A DNA stretch of 64,000 nucleotides from contig NZ_CAAAIM010000004.1 in the NCBI RefSeq assembly GCF_900639985.1, positions 224,807-288,806 of the forward strand. Direction: 5' to 3'. The notes under the pieces were generated by a model. The model saw only the letters and a program-made list of their open reading frames with translations, was not told the DNA's origin and did not search any database. Positions 26,917 through 34,964 of the stretch are shown in pieces. Source of the DNA: Legionella rowbothamii. Its GTDB lineage: Bacteria > Pseudomonadota > Gammaproteobacteria > Legionellales > Legionellaceae. The first letter of the stretch is position 1. Each line of letters starts with the position of its first letter. Made by a program: the position numbers and the translations under genes.

Positions 26917-27801
26917 ATGACGCCTACTTTTTTTATGTTTGGTTTTGGCTACACTGCCACTCGGCTCGCACACCAGCTGCTTTCGCTAGGTTTTGATGTG
27001 GTGGGAACAACACGTCAAGAAAGGAAAAAAGTAATGAGTCATCCTCCTGCAATCAGGCTTATTGATTTTAATGCTCCTGATATTGAAAACTACCTCAGTG
27101 AATCGACTCATCTTTTAATTAGCATCCCACCTGTAGCGGGGGGGGGCGATTACGTATTATCACATTATTCAGAATTGATTAGACGACATGCCGCACATAT
27201 TGAATGGGTAGGCTATCTTTCTTCTACTGGGGTCTATGGTGACTATCAAGGAAATTGGGTTGATGAAGAAAGTATTTGTAGACCACAGAGTGCATCTGGA
27301 ATTTTACGTAAGGAAGCTGAAAAGGCATGGTTCTCTTATGCAAAAGACAACCAGCTTCCTTTACACATTTTTAGATTAGCGGGAATTTATGGACCCGAAC
27401 GAAATCCGCTCGAACGGATCCAGTCTGGGAAAGAATACAGTATTTATAAAGAAGGCCAGGTGTTTTCACGTACCCATGTTGACGATATTGCTTCGGTGCT
27501 TCTTGCTTCAATAAAGAATCCACATCCGTTATCCATCTATAATGTAGCTGATGATGAACCGGCCGCATCTTATGTGGTTGATGCATATGCAGCTTCCTTA
27601 CTTAAGCGGTCCCCTTTACCTTTAATCTCGTTTGAAGATGCTTCAATATCACCCAAAGAACAGGAGTTTTATTTAAGTAATCGTCGTGTATCTAATGCAA
27701 AGATAAAAAGGGAGCTTAATATCGCTTTGCACTTTCCTACATACCGTGAGGGACTAACACAACTATGGAGGCAAGATTTTGAACAAAAAAAACGGGATTA
27801 A
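26917..27801 (+). CDS. NAD(P)-dependent epimerase/dehydratase, YeeZ-like SDR
   Basis: 294 residues from ATG 26917 behind AAGAGGAAG. The Rossmann start is FMFGFGYTATRLAHQLLSLGFDVVGTTR (GxGYxxxxL, an atypical SDR glycine motif). VGYLSSTGVYGDYQGNWVDEES carries the Ser/Tyr region, and FRLAGIYGPERNPLERI is the extended-SDR closing motif. The catalytic Tyr-xxx-Lys is not standard, as in the atypical YeeZ/SDR_a5 group. Overlaps the tspO-like gene by 23 bp. Confidence 0.83.
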   Translation: MTPTFFMFGFGYTATRLAHQLLSLGFDVVGTTRQERKKVMSHPPAIRLIDFNAPDIENYLSESTHLLISIPPVAGGGDYVLSHYSELIRRHAAHIEWVGYLSSTGVYGDYQGNWVDEESICRPQSASGILRKEAEKAWFSYAKDNQLPLHIFRLAGIYGPERNPLERIQSGKEYSIYKEGQVFSRTHVDDIASVLLASIKNPHPLSIYNVADDEPAASYVVDAYAASLLKRSPLPLISFEDASISPKEQEFYLSNRRVSNAKIKRELNIALHFPTYREGLTQLWRQDFEQKKRD

Positions 27802-28249
27802 ATTAATTCTTTGGATTTTATCCTTTGAATTAATGGGTATTTTCTTAGGTTTATTAACTAAAGAAAATATTCATTCTTGGTATGAGGGGCTTCATAAATC
27901 AATTCTAACTCCTCCGGGTTGGGTTTTCTCTGTGGTTTGGCCGATATTATATGCATTTCTCGCGATTGTGGGGGTTCGATTATGGCAAAACAGGGGTAAA
28001 CCTCAAATTAAAAACGTATTTAATCTTTATCTAGTACAACTCACTATGAATTGGCTCTGGACGCCATTCTTTTTTCAGTTGCATTGGCTAGGATTTAGTT
28101 TTTTATGGATAATCGTCATGGTACTTTTGAATGCATTTTTAATTATTAAAATTAGGGAAATAGTGCTTAGGTTACTATTAATACCTTATCTTTTGTGGCT
28201 CATTTTTGCCAGTTATCTTAATGGGGTTATATGGGTTCTCAATCCCTAA
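27779..28249 (+). CDS. TspO/MBR family membrane protein
   Basis: 156 residues, five spans, Trp-rich. Seen: SILTPPGWVFSVVWPILYAFLAIVGVRLW, which holds the family P-P-x-W-x-F-x-x-V-W-x-x-L-Y motif, and TMNWLWTPFFFQLHWLGFSFLWI. Bacterial TspO binds porphyrins or cholesterol-like ligands and affects tetrapyrrole export and stress responses. The start is TTG 27779, chosen because TATGGAGGCAAGATT gives a strong ribosome site; overlapped and coupled to the preceding epimerase gene. Confidence 0.88.
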   Translation: MNKKNGIKLILWILSFELMGIFLGLLTKENIHSWYEGLHKSILTPPGWVFSVVWPILYAFLAIVGVRLWQNRGKPQIKNVFNLYLVQLTMNWLWTPFFFQLHWLGFSFLWIIVMVLLNAFLIIKIREIVLRLLLIPYLLWLIFASYLNGVIWVLNP

Positions 28250-28255
28250 ACATAA

Positions 28256-28274
28256 GTCGGGTCCATGGCCCGAC
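28256..28274 (+). repeat. Copy 1 of the GTCGGG..CCCGAC hairpin repeat
   Basis: GTCGGGTCCATGGCCCGAC followed by GTTCCTTTG, 6 nt past the tspO-like stop. Same element at 30839, 34049 and 38172, each within 22 nt of a gene end. Probably a family of terminator stems. Confidence 0.6.
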
Positions 28275-28401
28275 GTTCCTTTGTCCAATTCATTCGTACT
28301 GTTTTCCTGATTTATTGATCCTAGGATTTGTTACAAATAACGTCCAATTTCCTTTATTGCTTTATAAGTGTTCTTTAATTTCACAATCTTCAAGCCAACC
28401 C

Positions 28402-28875
28402 TTAATTAAATATAAACGAAATTTGCCCTCCTCGCTCCAGGGTTGCACGTTTTACCGATTTAATAGAATTCATGCTGTGTTGGATGCGCAAAGACTGTAA
28501 TACATCATTTGCAGTTAATCGACAGCACCGCATATTTTTTTCAATATATTTCCCTCGGTTAATTAAAATAACTTTCTGTCCTTTAATGTATTTACCAAAT
28601 TTATGATTTTTATAAGATAAATAAGCTAAAAATCGATGGATGATAACTATTAATAGACAAACAATCATGGAGGGAATTAAAGGGATATTGTTAACTATTG
28701 CCTCTCCTAAGATGGCGCCTAAAATGATGTAAATAATAAAATCTAAAGGAGAATGTTCGCCATAGATAGCATTTGAATTTGTTCTAAATAAAACAATTGC
28801 ATATAAGGTGATGATGATCCCTCTTGCATAAAGACCATATTCTAGAAGCTTACTCCATCCCAAAAACTGATCCAT
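28402..28875 (-). CDS. DUF421 (YetF-like) membrane protein
   Basis: 157 residues with two to three N-terminal spans and a cytoplasmic DUF421 domain. Seen: EYGLYARGIIITLYAIVLFRT, SPLDFIIYIILGAILGEAIVN (the family's R...G....F.....I..GSI motif region), then GQKVILINRGKYIEKNMRCCRLTANDVLQSLR, the conserved soluble part. Function unknown; related YetF proteins occur in spore and stress contexts. It is a single gene. Confidence 0.8.
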   Translation of the reverse strand: MDQFLGWSKLLEYGLYARGIIITLYAIVLFRTNSNAIYGEHSPLDFIIYIILGAILGEAIVNNIPLIPSMIVCLLIVIIHRFLAYLSYKNHKFGKYIKGQKVILINRGKYIEKNMRCCRLTANDVLQSLRIQHSMNSIKSVKRATLERGGQISFIFN

Positions 28876-28951
28876 GTTATTCTTCTCTTTAAATTGGGTT
28901 TAAAATAGAGGATTAATACTGAAAAAGCTTTTCATCATATAAGTATTTTAT

Positions 28952-29020
28952 GCTGTAAGTCTAGGGTTTTAATGAACCTTCCAACGTAGAGGAAAAGAAG
29001 GTAATTTTTCGACTTACAGC
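28952..29020. repeat. Spaced inverted repeat GCTGTAAGTC / GACTTACAGC
   Basis: Ten-bp perfect arms at 28952-28961 and 29011-29020, 49 bp apart. A second imperfect hairpin (GGCCAATGTTGCC / GGCAACTGGCC) is at 29058-29086. The 28876-29137 gap has no intact gene; the arms may be the end of a small mobile element or a terminator pair for the convergent genes. Confidence 0.35.
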
Positions 29021-29137
29021 AGCGCTGTTGTTAAGCTTGCTTTAAGAGTTCTCGTTTGGCCAATGTTGCCAAAGAGGCAACTGGCCTTCATGATGAATAT
29101 ACAGATAATTTGGGATATGCTTTGATTTTTTTCTAGA

Positions 29138-29341
29138 CTAACTATCCTTTACTTTCTGGTTTTTGTGATTAATCCACGATTCGTCATTCGCAAAAATATA
29201 CTGGCAAGCTTGTTGAATAAAGTAATCTTTGTACTGAATGCCAGCCCATTCACAATAATCTTCAATTTCTTTAAATACAGAGGCTTTAATTCGAACACGA
29301 AACTGGATTTTATTTTCATCTTTTTCTGGACTGATTAGCAT
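29138..29341 (-). CDS. Small ribbon-helix-helix-like protein
   Basis: 67 residues. KIQFRVRIKASVFKEIEDYCEWAGIQYKDYFIQQACQYIF has a beta strand followed by two helices, the layout of ribbon-helix-helix DNA-binding proteins such as MetJ/Arc-type regulators. No closer match is recognised. Basic C-terminus. Located 79 bp after the stop of a secreted-protein gene; may be autoregulatory. Confidence 0.45.
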   Translation of the reverse strand: MLISPEKDENKIQFRVRIKASVFKEIEDYCEWAGIQYKDYFIQQACQYIFANDESWINHKNQKVKDS

Positions 29342-29420
29342 AAGATACTCTCTGATAAGTTATGGATTAATACTCAAGCAACGCTTTGTGCTTGAGTATA
29401 TTCGATTAAAATTAAAAGCT

Positions 29421-29804
29421 CTACTCACGTTGATCGCATATCAGTTTAATGAATTCCTCCGTGTCATTAGTAATGCCTAAGTGAGAGCCTTTTTTTAGCT
29501 CTATAGTTAATTTACCTTGCTCTAAAGAATGAAAAGATAAGCTCATAATAGTGCCCTCCGGTAAAACTAAATTATTGACAATGCTCGTACCTTTTTCTGA
29601 AATAAAACTTAACAAATGATAATTTTCTTCCACATCAGCCTTAACCTGGCAGGTTATGAGCTTATTTTGCAATGAATCTCCATCAAGCATTATCAATTCA
29701 TTAGGAGGGAGTGCGAAATTGCGATCAGCTGTGTTGACTGAAACACTAATTGCAAATAAGAAAAGACCCAAAATGATGTAAGGATATGACTTTTTTATAT
29801 TCAT
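29421..29804 (-). CDS. Small exported protein of unknown function
   Basis: 127 residues with a signal peptide (KKSYPYIILGLFLFAISVSVNTA). The mature part (about 103 residues) looks like a beta-sandwich: LPPNELIMLDGDSLQNKLITCQVKADVEENYHLLSF, ending IKLICDQRE, with two Cys that could form one disulfide in the periplasm. Strong AGGAG ribosome site 8 nt before ATG 29804. Not recognised. Divergent from the KfrA-like gene across a repeat-rich intergenic region. Confidence 0.6.
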   Translation of the reverse strand: MNIKKSYPYIILGLFLFAISVSVNTADRNFALPPNELIMLDGDSLQNKLITCQVKADVEENYHLLSFISEKGTSIVNNLVLPEGTIMSLSFHSLEQGKLTIELKKGSHLGITNDTEEFIKLICDQRE

Positions 29805-29903
29805 TAATAAACTCCTGTACGCTAATTAAATGAGAAATTAACCTGAATCCGCATTTATACGACTGTATCGATGCAATTAGAATGAGGAACTATTCTAGAT
29901 TTT

Positions 29904-30144
29904 TTTGTCAAAAAAATTGTGATTAATATTTTTGTTAACTTAACCATTTGTTTTTCATAGGTAATTTTCTTCGTCAAATAGGTCCATAAATATTATCCTG
30001 ATGGTTTAACGTAGAATCATTATAAGTCGCACTTGGCTTGTCTGTCAAAAAATAAATGACAATTTATTTTGATTTTAATGGCAAATAAAATTTGTCATTT
30101 TAATTTTTGTTTGATATGATTTTTTTGTCATCATATATTTGACG
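29904..30144. promoter_or_regulatory. Cluster of TTTGTCA motifs upstream of the KfrA-like gene
   Basis: The gap 29805-30206 is AT-rich with no gene. TTTGTCA occurs at 29904-29910, 30091-30097 and 30124-30130, with one-base variants at 29972 (CGTCAAA), 30043 (TGTCAAA) and 30138 (TTTGACG) and an inverted TGACAA at 30057-30062. The pair AAATGACAA (30054-30062) and TTGTCATTT (30092-30100) forms an inverted repeat. Spacing and number suggest operator sites for the adjacent DNA-binding protein. Confidence 0.45.
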
Positions 30145-30206
30145 GGAAATATATTATTATTTGGTAGTGAAACTGCTGCCTTAGTATTCTTAAAAAGGAG
30201 TAGCAT

Positions 30207-30824
30207 GTGAACAATAATAAATTTATTAAAAGTAAAATAATAAAAATGATTGATAATCTCTATAAGCTGTCAGGGAGGAGTGAGATTCCAGATGTAAAAA
30301 AAATTTGTCTGGAAACTAAAGTAGACCGTCAAACGGCAATGAAGTTTCTTTGTGCATGGTGGGATAAATGTTACATAAAAGAACAGCATGCAACAGAATA
30401 TTCTCTATCGTTAAATGAGGTAAAAGATAATTTGAGCAAAGTTATTGCTTTAATTGAATGTTTATCTAAAGAAGTTGCGTTATATAGTGATTTATTAAAC
30501 AATGCATCGTCTACTTTTCCTCTAGGAAATCATATCCTCAATAGCTTACAAGTTCTTGAGGGCCAAATTTTACTGGATTTTAATCAATTAGAAAGTAACA
30601 AAAATTTAATCCAGAATGAACTTAAGAGTGCTTTAGAGGAAAATAATCGACTTTCCCTGGCTTATCTAGAGTTAGAAAGTAAAAGCTCAAAAGAGCTTCG
30701 AGAATTGCAGGAAAAGTTTGAAGTTAATAAGCGAGAGGTTTTAGCATTAAATCAGAAGATTAAATCGTTAAAAAGGGATAAACGAAAAATCTCTTTTAAA
30801 AACATGATCGGTGAAATGTATTGA
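30207..30824 (+). CDS. KfrA-like DNA-binding protein with coiled coil
   Basis: 205 residues. The N-terminal part, KLSGRSEIPDVKKICLETKVDRQTAMKFLCAWWDK, has the arrangement of the KfrA_N helix-turn-helix of plasmid nucleoid-type proteins. Residues about 120-195 are a long coiled coil (IQNELKSALEENNRLSLAYLELESKSSKELREL..NQKIKSLKRDKRK). KfrA proteins autoregulate by binding repeats in their promoter, which fits the TTTGTCA cluster upstream. Start GTG 30207 has AAGGAG at good spacing; the ATG two bases earlier is followed at once by a stop. Confidence 0.6.
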   Translation: MNNNKFIKSKIIKMIDNLYKLSGRSEIPDVKKICLETKVDRQTAMKFLCAWWDKCYIKEQHATEYSLSLNEVKDNLSKVIALIECLSKEVALYSDLLNNASSTFPLGNHILNSLQVLEGQILLDFNQLESNKNLIQNELKSALEENNRLSLAYLELESKSSKELRELQEKFEVNKREVLALNQKIKSLKRDKRKISFKNMIGEMY

Positions 30825-30838
30825 GCACAGTGTAATAG

Positions 30839-30857
30839 GTCGGGCCCCTGGCCCGAC
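30839..30857 (+). repeat. Copy 2 of the GTCGGG..CCCGAC hairpin repeat
   Basis: GTCGGGCCCCTGGCCCGAC followed by GTTTCTTTC, 14 nt after the KfrA-like stop. The shared tail CCCGACGTTTCTTT links this copy to those at 28256 and 38172. Confidence 0.6.
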
Positions 30858-30891
30858 GTTTCTTTCTGGCATGGACCCTATAATGCACCAC

Positions 30892-32499
30892 TTATTTTAA
30901 GGATGTCCTAAGGGTGCTGCTGCCTAAAGTAGGGGACTCGGAGTCAACAATATCCTCTCTAAAAAATCTTAATCCAATTGTATAATGATTAGGTTCGGAT
31001 GATCTTTCCGGTGTATCACGAGTATCGCTTGGAGTCCTTTTGTCTATCAATGGCTCCCTCTGTGAAGAATCTTGAGTCGATTTTTTACTATGAAACACGG
31101 CAGGCCATGTAAATGCTATCGATACAAACACTAAAACCACAGGAGACAATATTGCCATGGTAACGGTTAATGCAAATTTTTCCCCTATTGCCTCTCCCAG
31201 CGTTTCTCCAACATGAATCCCGCTTCGAATTCCCCCTGCAACAGAATAAGCAAGAGAGTCACCTATCAAAGCAAATAACTTGAGCATATTAAGGGCTCCA
31301 TGTTTTATCTTTTGTGCTTTAGTTAGGTTGTCTTCTGGTGGTTGATATATTGATTCAAATTTATCTTTTAAATCAACATACGTTTTCGGGTTAAAAACTT
31401 TATAAACTTGTGAAAAAGTATTAACAACCATGGTGGTCGAGGTACATATCATGGCAAGAAGATGGGCTAAAAAGGTCCCTGAATTCGTACCTATAGCATC
31501 GAAAAACCGATTAACCCCTGAGACAGTAGTAAACCACGTTAGGGTTGCATAAACTGCTAAAAAGACTGTACTTACGGCTCCAAGTAAGAGACATCGCAAA
31601 AGACCATAGGGTTGTTGATACGCGTCAATAAAAAGATTTTTAAATTTGGCATAATTTTCCCGTATGCCTACTGCTTGAAACGAATAGAACGAAATAGCGG
31701 CAACCACCGATAAACCAATCGTAGCTGCCAAAACTAGAGGGGTAGAGGCGAGTGCACCAGCCCCCAAAAAGTTAAGAAGCCCTACTAGACCCGCATATCC
31801 AGAAATACCTGCAGAAATACATGCCAGCAAGGTCACAATACCAAAAAATAATTTCTGCCCTTTATCTAATATCGTTTTTTCTTTTGTATTTTCTTCAAGG
31901 GTCTGCAGCGTTTTTTGTTTTTTAGGTTGAAAGCCAGCACTATCAAGCATGGCTTGCCCACGACTTAATAGGCAAACTACTCCGTTACAGCAGGAAAGTA
32001 CTATCGATAGGCCGAGACTAATGGCAAAGGGGGCGCCTAAGGTACTCAATAAGCCTAAGCAAAATACCATACACAGAGCCATGGAGGTCACGACCTTGCC
32101 AATGACTAATGGCACACCTTTTAGTAGCCTATCTCTATTTTGAGCGGGGGTTCTTGCAAATTCTTGGCCCTTGCTCGAGTACGTGGCAATTTGTAGGACC
32201 TCTTTTTTCGATAATCTTTTTCCACCAGCGAGTATCTCTCCCCATTTAAAGGTAAGGAAACTCCATAAATGGTTGGAGAAAGGACGCTCTAGAAGATCTG
32301 TTACTCGAAGATCCCCATTCAGAATGGCTTGTTGAACCATTGCCGATTCTACTTCACTAAATTGATATTGGTCGAATGACGCAATAATCCAATCTTTTTG
32401 AGTACGAAATTTTCTTCTTAAAACCATTAAGACTTGAGGATGTTGATGAAGAGAAAAATCGATTTGTTCTTGTTCTAATAAAGTTACAATTTCTTTCAT
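30892..32499 (-). CDS. Large polytopic membrane protein, Legionella-type
   Basis: 535 residues; no family recognised. Residues 1-120 are soluble and charged. Residues about 125-500 hold roughly eight hydrophobic segments (VVTSMALCMVFCLGLLSTLG, LFFGIVTLLACISAGISGYAG, LLLGAVSTVFLAVYATLTWF, LTVTMAILSPVVLVFVSIAF). The last 70 residues are polar, Ser/Thr/Glu-rich and disordered (KKSTQDSSQREPLIDK...SEPNHY). This layout recurs in Legionella integral-membrane secretion substrates; a Dot/Icm role is a hypothesis only. Ribosome site weak. Monocistronic. Confidence 0.6.
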   Translation of the reverse strand: MKEIVTLLEQEQIDFSLHQHPQVLMVLRRKFRTQKDWIIASFDQYQFSEVESAMVQQAILNGDLRVTDLLERPFSNHLWSFLTFKWGEILAGGKRLSKKEVLQIATYSSKGQEFARTPAQNRDRLLKGVPLVIGKVVTSMALCMVFCLGLLSTLGAPFAISLGLSIVLSCCNGVVCLLSRGQAMLDSAGFQPKKQKTLQTLEENTKEKTILDKGQKLFFGIVTLLACISAGISGYAGLVGLLNFLGAGALASTPLVLAATIGLSVVAAISFYSFQAVGIRENYAKFKNLFIDAYQQPYGLLRCLLLGAVSTVFLAVYATLTWFTTVSGVNRFFDAIGTNSGTFLAHLLAMICTSTTMVVNTFSQVYKVFNPKTYVDLKDKFESIYQPPEDNLTKAQKIKHGALNMLKLFALIGDSLAYSVAGGIRSGIHVGETLGEAIGEKFALTVTMAILSPVVLVFVSIAFTWPAVFHSKKSTQDSSQREPLIDKRTPSDTRDTPERSSEPNHYTIGLRFFREDIVDSESPTLGSSTLRTSLK

Positions 32500-32620
32500 T
32501 CCTATAAATCCCTTTTTAATGCAAATCGCCTAGTTTATTTATAAATTGATAAGAATTCCATTTAAATTTGTAATTAATTATCATTAGATATGAAGCTGCT
32601 ATCTTTTTCATTAGAAAAAT

Positions 32621-32649
32621 TTGACATACTGTGCGAGTTACATTCTAAT
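32621..32649 (+). promoter_or_regulatory. Sigma-70 promoter of the GlpT-family gene
   Basis: TTGACA (32621-32626), 17-bp spacer, TCTAAT (32644-32649): a perfect -35 and a 5/6 -10 at ideal spacing. Transcription would begin near 32656, so the gene cannot start at the TTG at 32621 despite an open frame there. Confidence 0.7.
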
Positions 32650-32677
32650 CTTATTTTTTATCATGATATGGACAATC

Positions 32678-34045
32678 ATGTCATTTTTAAATTTTTTAAA
32701 ACCTGCTCCTTATCTTGATGAAATTCAAGATAAAAACATTGTGAAACAGCAATATCGCTATTGGCGTATTCGTACCTTTTATGCAATGTATATAGGGTAT
32801 GCTTTGTTTTATTTTACGCGAAAAAGTTTTACCTTCGCGATGCCTGCATTACAAAGTACCTTGGGGATGAGCAAAACTGAACTGGGACTAATTGCCAGCA
32901 TTTTAAGCTTAAGTTATGGTATCAGCAAATTCTTGAGTGGAATTCTCGGCGATAAGTCAAATCCTCGTTATTTAATGGCGATTGGACTAATTCTCACAGG
33001 TATTTGTAATATTTTGTTTGGATTATCTTCCACCTGGTGGTTATTCGCTATTTTTTGGGGATTGAATGGTTGGTTTCAAGGTTGGGGATGGCCAGGGTGT
33101 ACTAAATTGTTGACCCATTGGTATTCGCAATCTGAACGCGGTCGTTGGTGGAGCATTTGGAATACATCACATAATGTTGGGGGAGCATTAATTCCATTGA
33201 TTGTAGCTATGTGCGCGCAGTATTTTGGCTGGCGTTCAGGCATGTTTGTGCCTGGGATTATCTGCATTTTAGGCGGTCTTTTTTTGATCAATCGTTTAAG
33301 AGATACTCCACAGTCGCTTGGTTTACCTCCGATAGAGTACTATAGGGAAGATTCCTCTGGTTTATCAAATCATCCCCAAGAAAAAACAGAACTCTCAGTT
33401 AAAGAAATTCTTTGGACTTATGTATTGAGCAATCAGTATATTTGGATACTAGCCATTTCCTATGTGTTTATTTACATTGTCCGCACGGCTCTTAATGATT
33501 GGAGCATGCTGTACTTAACCGAAGTGAAAGATTACTCTTTGATCACTGCGGGTAGCTGTATTATTTGGTTTGAAGTTGGTGGTTTCTTTGGAAATCTTGC
33601 CGCAGGCTGGCTTTCTGATAAAGTATTTCAAGGTAAACGCAATCCAATCAATGTTCTCTTTACTGCAGGCGTATTTGCCACTTTGCTGCTATTTGCGCTG
33701 ACCAAGGGATATACACCATTCCTCGATTCTTTGTTTCTTTTCTTCTTTGGTTTTTTCATCTTTGGACCACAAATGATGATTGGGATGGCCTGTGCAGAGC
33801 TATCCCATAAAAAAGCAGCTGCGACTGCAACTGGCTTTGCCGGATTTTTTGCCTATTGCATAGGAGCTGTTCTGGCTGGTGCTCCTTTGGGTGCAATTAT
33901 TAAAAATTACGGTTGGGATAATTTCTTCGTCACCTTATTCGTTTGCTGTTTGATCCCATTATTATTGATGCTGCCACTTTGGCATGTGAAATCTCCTCCA
34001 CAGGACCGTAAACCAGAATTTTCAGGCAAATCGGAATTTGCCTAA
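32678..34045 (+). CDS. GlpT/UhpT-family organophosphate:phosphate antiporter (MFS)
   Basis: 455 residues, 12 spans. Seen: FYAMYIGYALFYFTRKSFTFAMPAL, the conserved helix-1 signature of the family (YxxRKNF-type), SRGDKSNPRY-like GDKSNPRYLMAIGLILTG, NGWFQGWGWPGCTKLLTHWYSQSERGRWWSIWNTSHNVGG with the family's WGWPxxx...RG..W..WN..HNVGG block. The antiporter family exchanges Pi for glycerol-3-phosphate, hexose-6-phosphate or phosphoglycerate; the substrate here is unknown. Start ATG 32678 is preferred; 32663 is also possible. A GTCGG hairpin follows at 34049. Confidence 0.9.
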   Translation: MSFLNFLKPAPYLDEIQDKNIVKQQYRYWRIRTFYAMYIGYALFYFTRKSFTFAMPALQSTLGMSKTELGLIASILSLSYGISKFLSGILGDKSNPRYLMAIGLILTGICNILFGLSSTWWLFAIFWGLNGWFQGWGWPGCTKLLTHWYSQSERGRWWSIWNTSHNVGGALIPLIVAMCAQYFGWRSGMFVPGIICILGGLFLINRLRDTPQSLGLPPIEYYREDSSGLSNHPQEKTELSVKEILWTYVLSNQYIWILAISYVFIYIVRTALNDWSMLYLTEVKDYSLITAGSCIIWFEVGGFFGNLAAGWLSDKVFQGKRNPINVLFTAGVFATLLLFALTKGYTPFLDSLFLFFFGFFIFGPQMMIGMACAELSHKKAAATATGFAGFFAYCIGAVLAGAPLGAIIKNYGWDNFFVTLFVCCLIPLLLMLPLWHVKSPPQDRKPEFSGKSEFA

Positions 34046-34048
34046 TAA

Positions 34049-34066
34049 GTCGGCCATGGGCTCGAC
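34049..34066 (+). repeat. Copy 3 of the GTCGGG..CCCGAC hairpin repeat (variant)
   Basis: GTCGGCCATGGGCTCGAC, 4 nt past the transporter stop, flanked by AA/TT so the stem reads AAGTCG..CGACTT. The core is more diverged than the other copies. Confidence 0.5.
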
Positions 34067-34155
34067 TTACGCTCATTAAATCCCCAAAATACGCTAGTCT
34101 CGTTGTCTTGATGAGCCTAGTGTAATTGGATTATTTTTTTTGTTACGATGAAATC

Positions 34156-34884
34156 ATGAAACCTTATTTTGACAAACACATTGACTTAAATCGTATTGGT
34201 ATCACCAAATATCATAACGGTGTGATGCTCTACGATAGTCTCGATAGTAGCCACAATTTATTGATAAAGTTTACGGCATTTTTTGCTTTGCCCTATAGCG
34301 TTTACTTGCTTGATTCCACCGGTGCGACTTTAAAAATCAATGAATTTGGCGCTCGCATTTGTGGTTTTACTTCTCCCGAACAAGCAAATGGAAAAACCAT
34401 CTTCGATGTTTCGCAGGGGAATAGCGCCAAAGATTTATTAGATAATTGTAGCTCGGTATTGCAACAAGAAGCAGTAAGGCTCTTTGATGAGTTTAATTTG
34501 CGCTGCGATGGTAAAAACTTACATTTTTTATCGATTAAATTTCCTTGTTATGATGCCAAGCAACAATTGCAAGGAACCCTGGGCATCTCTATTGTAATAG
34601 GGGAACACTCTTTAGCAGAGGCTATAGTCCATTTGACAAGCTTGGGATTATTACCTGAAAATACGCCACCTAATCAAAGCCTTCGCGTGAACCTACGCGG
34701 AGTTTCTTTAACTCCTAGAGAGCAAGAGTGTTTGGAATATTCTACTAAGGGTTATACCGCGAAACAAATCGCCAAAAAACTGCAAATCTCGCCAAGGACT
34801 GTAGAAGAATATTTAAATCAGCTTAAAATAAAATTTGATGTGTGTAATAAGCAAGAATTGATTCAAAAGGTTTTGAGCTCATAA
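34156..34884 (+). CDS. PAS-like sensor / LuxR-type transcriptional regulator
   Basis: 242 residues from ATG 34156. Residues about 35-160 form a PAS-like sensor: FALPYSVYLLDSTGATLKINEFGARICGFTSPEQANGKTIFDV. The C-terminal 65 residues are a LuxR helix-turn-helix: SLTPREQECLEYSTKGYTAKQIAKKLQISPRTVEEYLNQLKIKF. Legionella encodes several such PAS-LuxR regulators. Located 80 bp before the large PRPP-metabolism fusion and in the same direction, so it may control it, but no operator was recognised. Confidence 0.78.
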   Translation: MKPYFDKHIDLNRIGITKYHNGVMLYDSLDSSHNLLIKFTAFFALPYSVYLLDSTGATLKINEFGARICGFTSPEQANGKTIFDVSQGNSAKDLLDNCSSVLQQEAVRLFDEFNLRCDGKNLHFLSIKFPCYDAKQQLQGTLGISIVIGEHSLAEAIVHLTSLGLLPENTPPNQSLRVNLRGVSLTPREQECLEYSTKGYTAKQIAKKLQISPRTVEEYLNQLKIKFDVCNKQELIQKVLSS

Positions 34885-34964
34885 ATACCCCGTATTCACT
34901 ACGGAGTGTTAGATTAAATATCCTCAGTAAACTTAGCTCTAATAAATTAACTTGAGGAATAAAA

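Noticed and set aside
29058..29086. Fragment of a coding gene on the minus strand (frame ASLATLAKRELLKQA)
   Set aside because: Coding-like composition but only about 15 residues, with no start or family.
32621..32677. TTG start for the GlpT-family transporter
   Set aside because: The TTG is the first three bases of a -35 box (TTGACA) with a matching -10; it cannot be transcribed with the gene.
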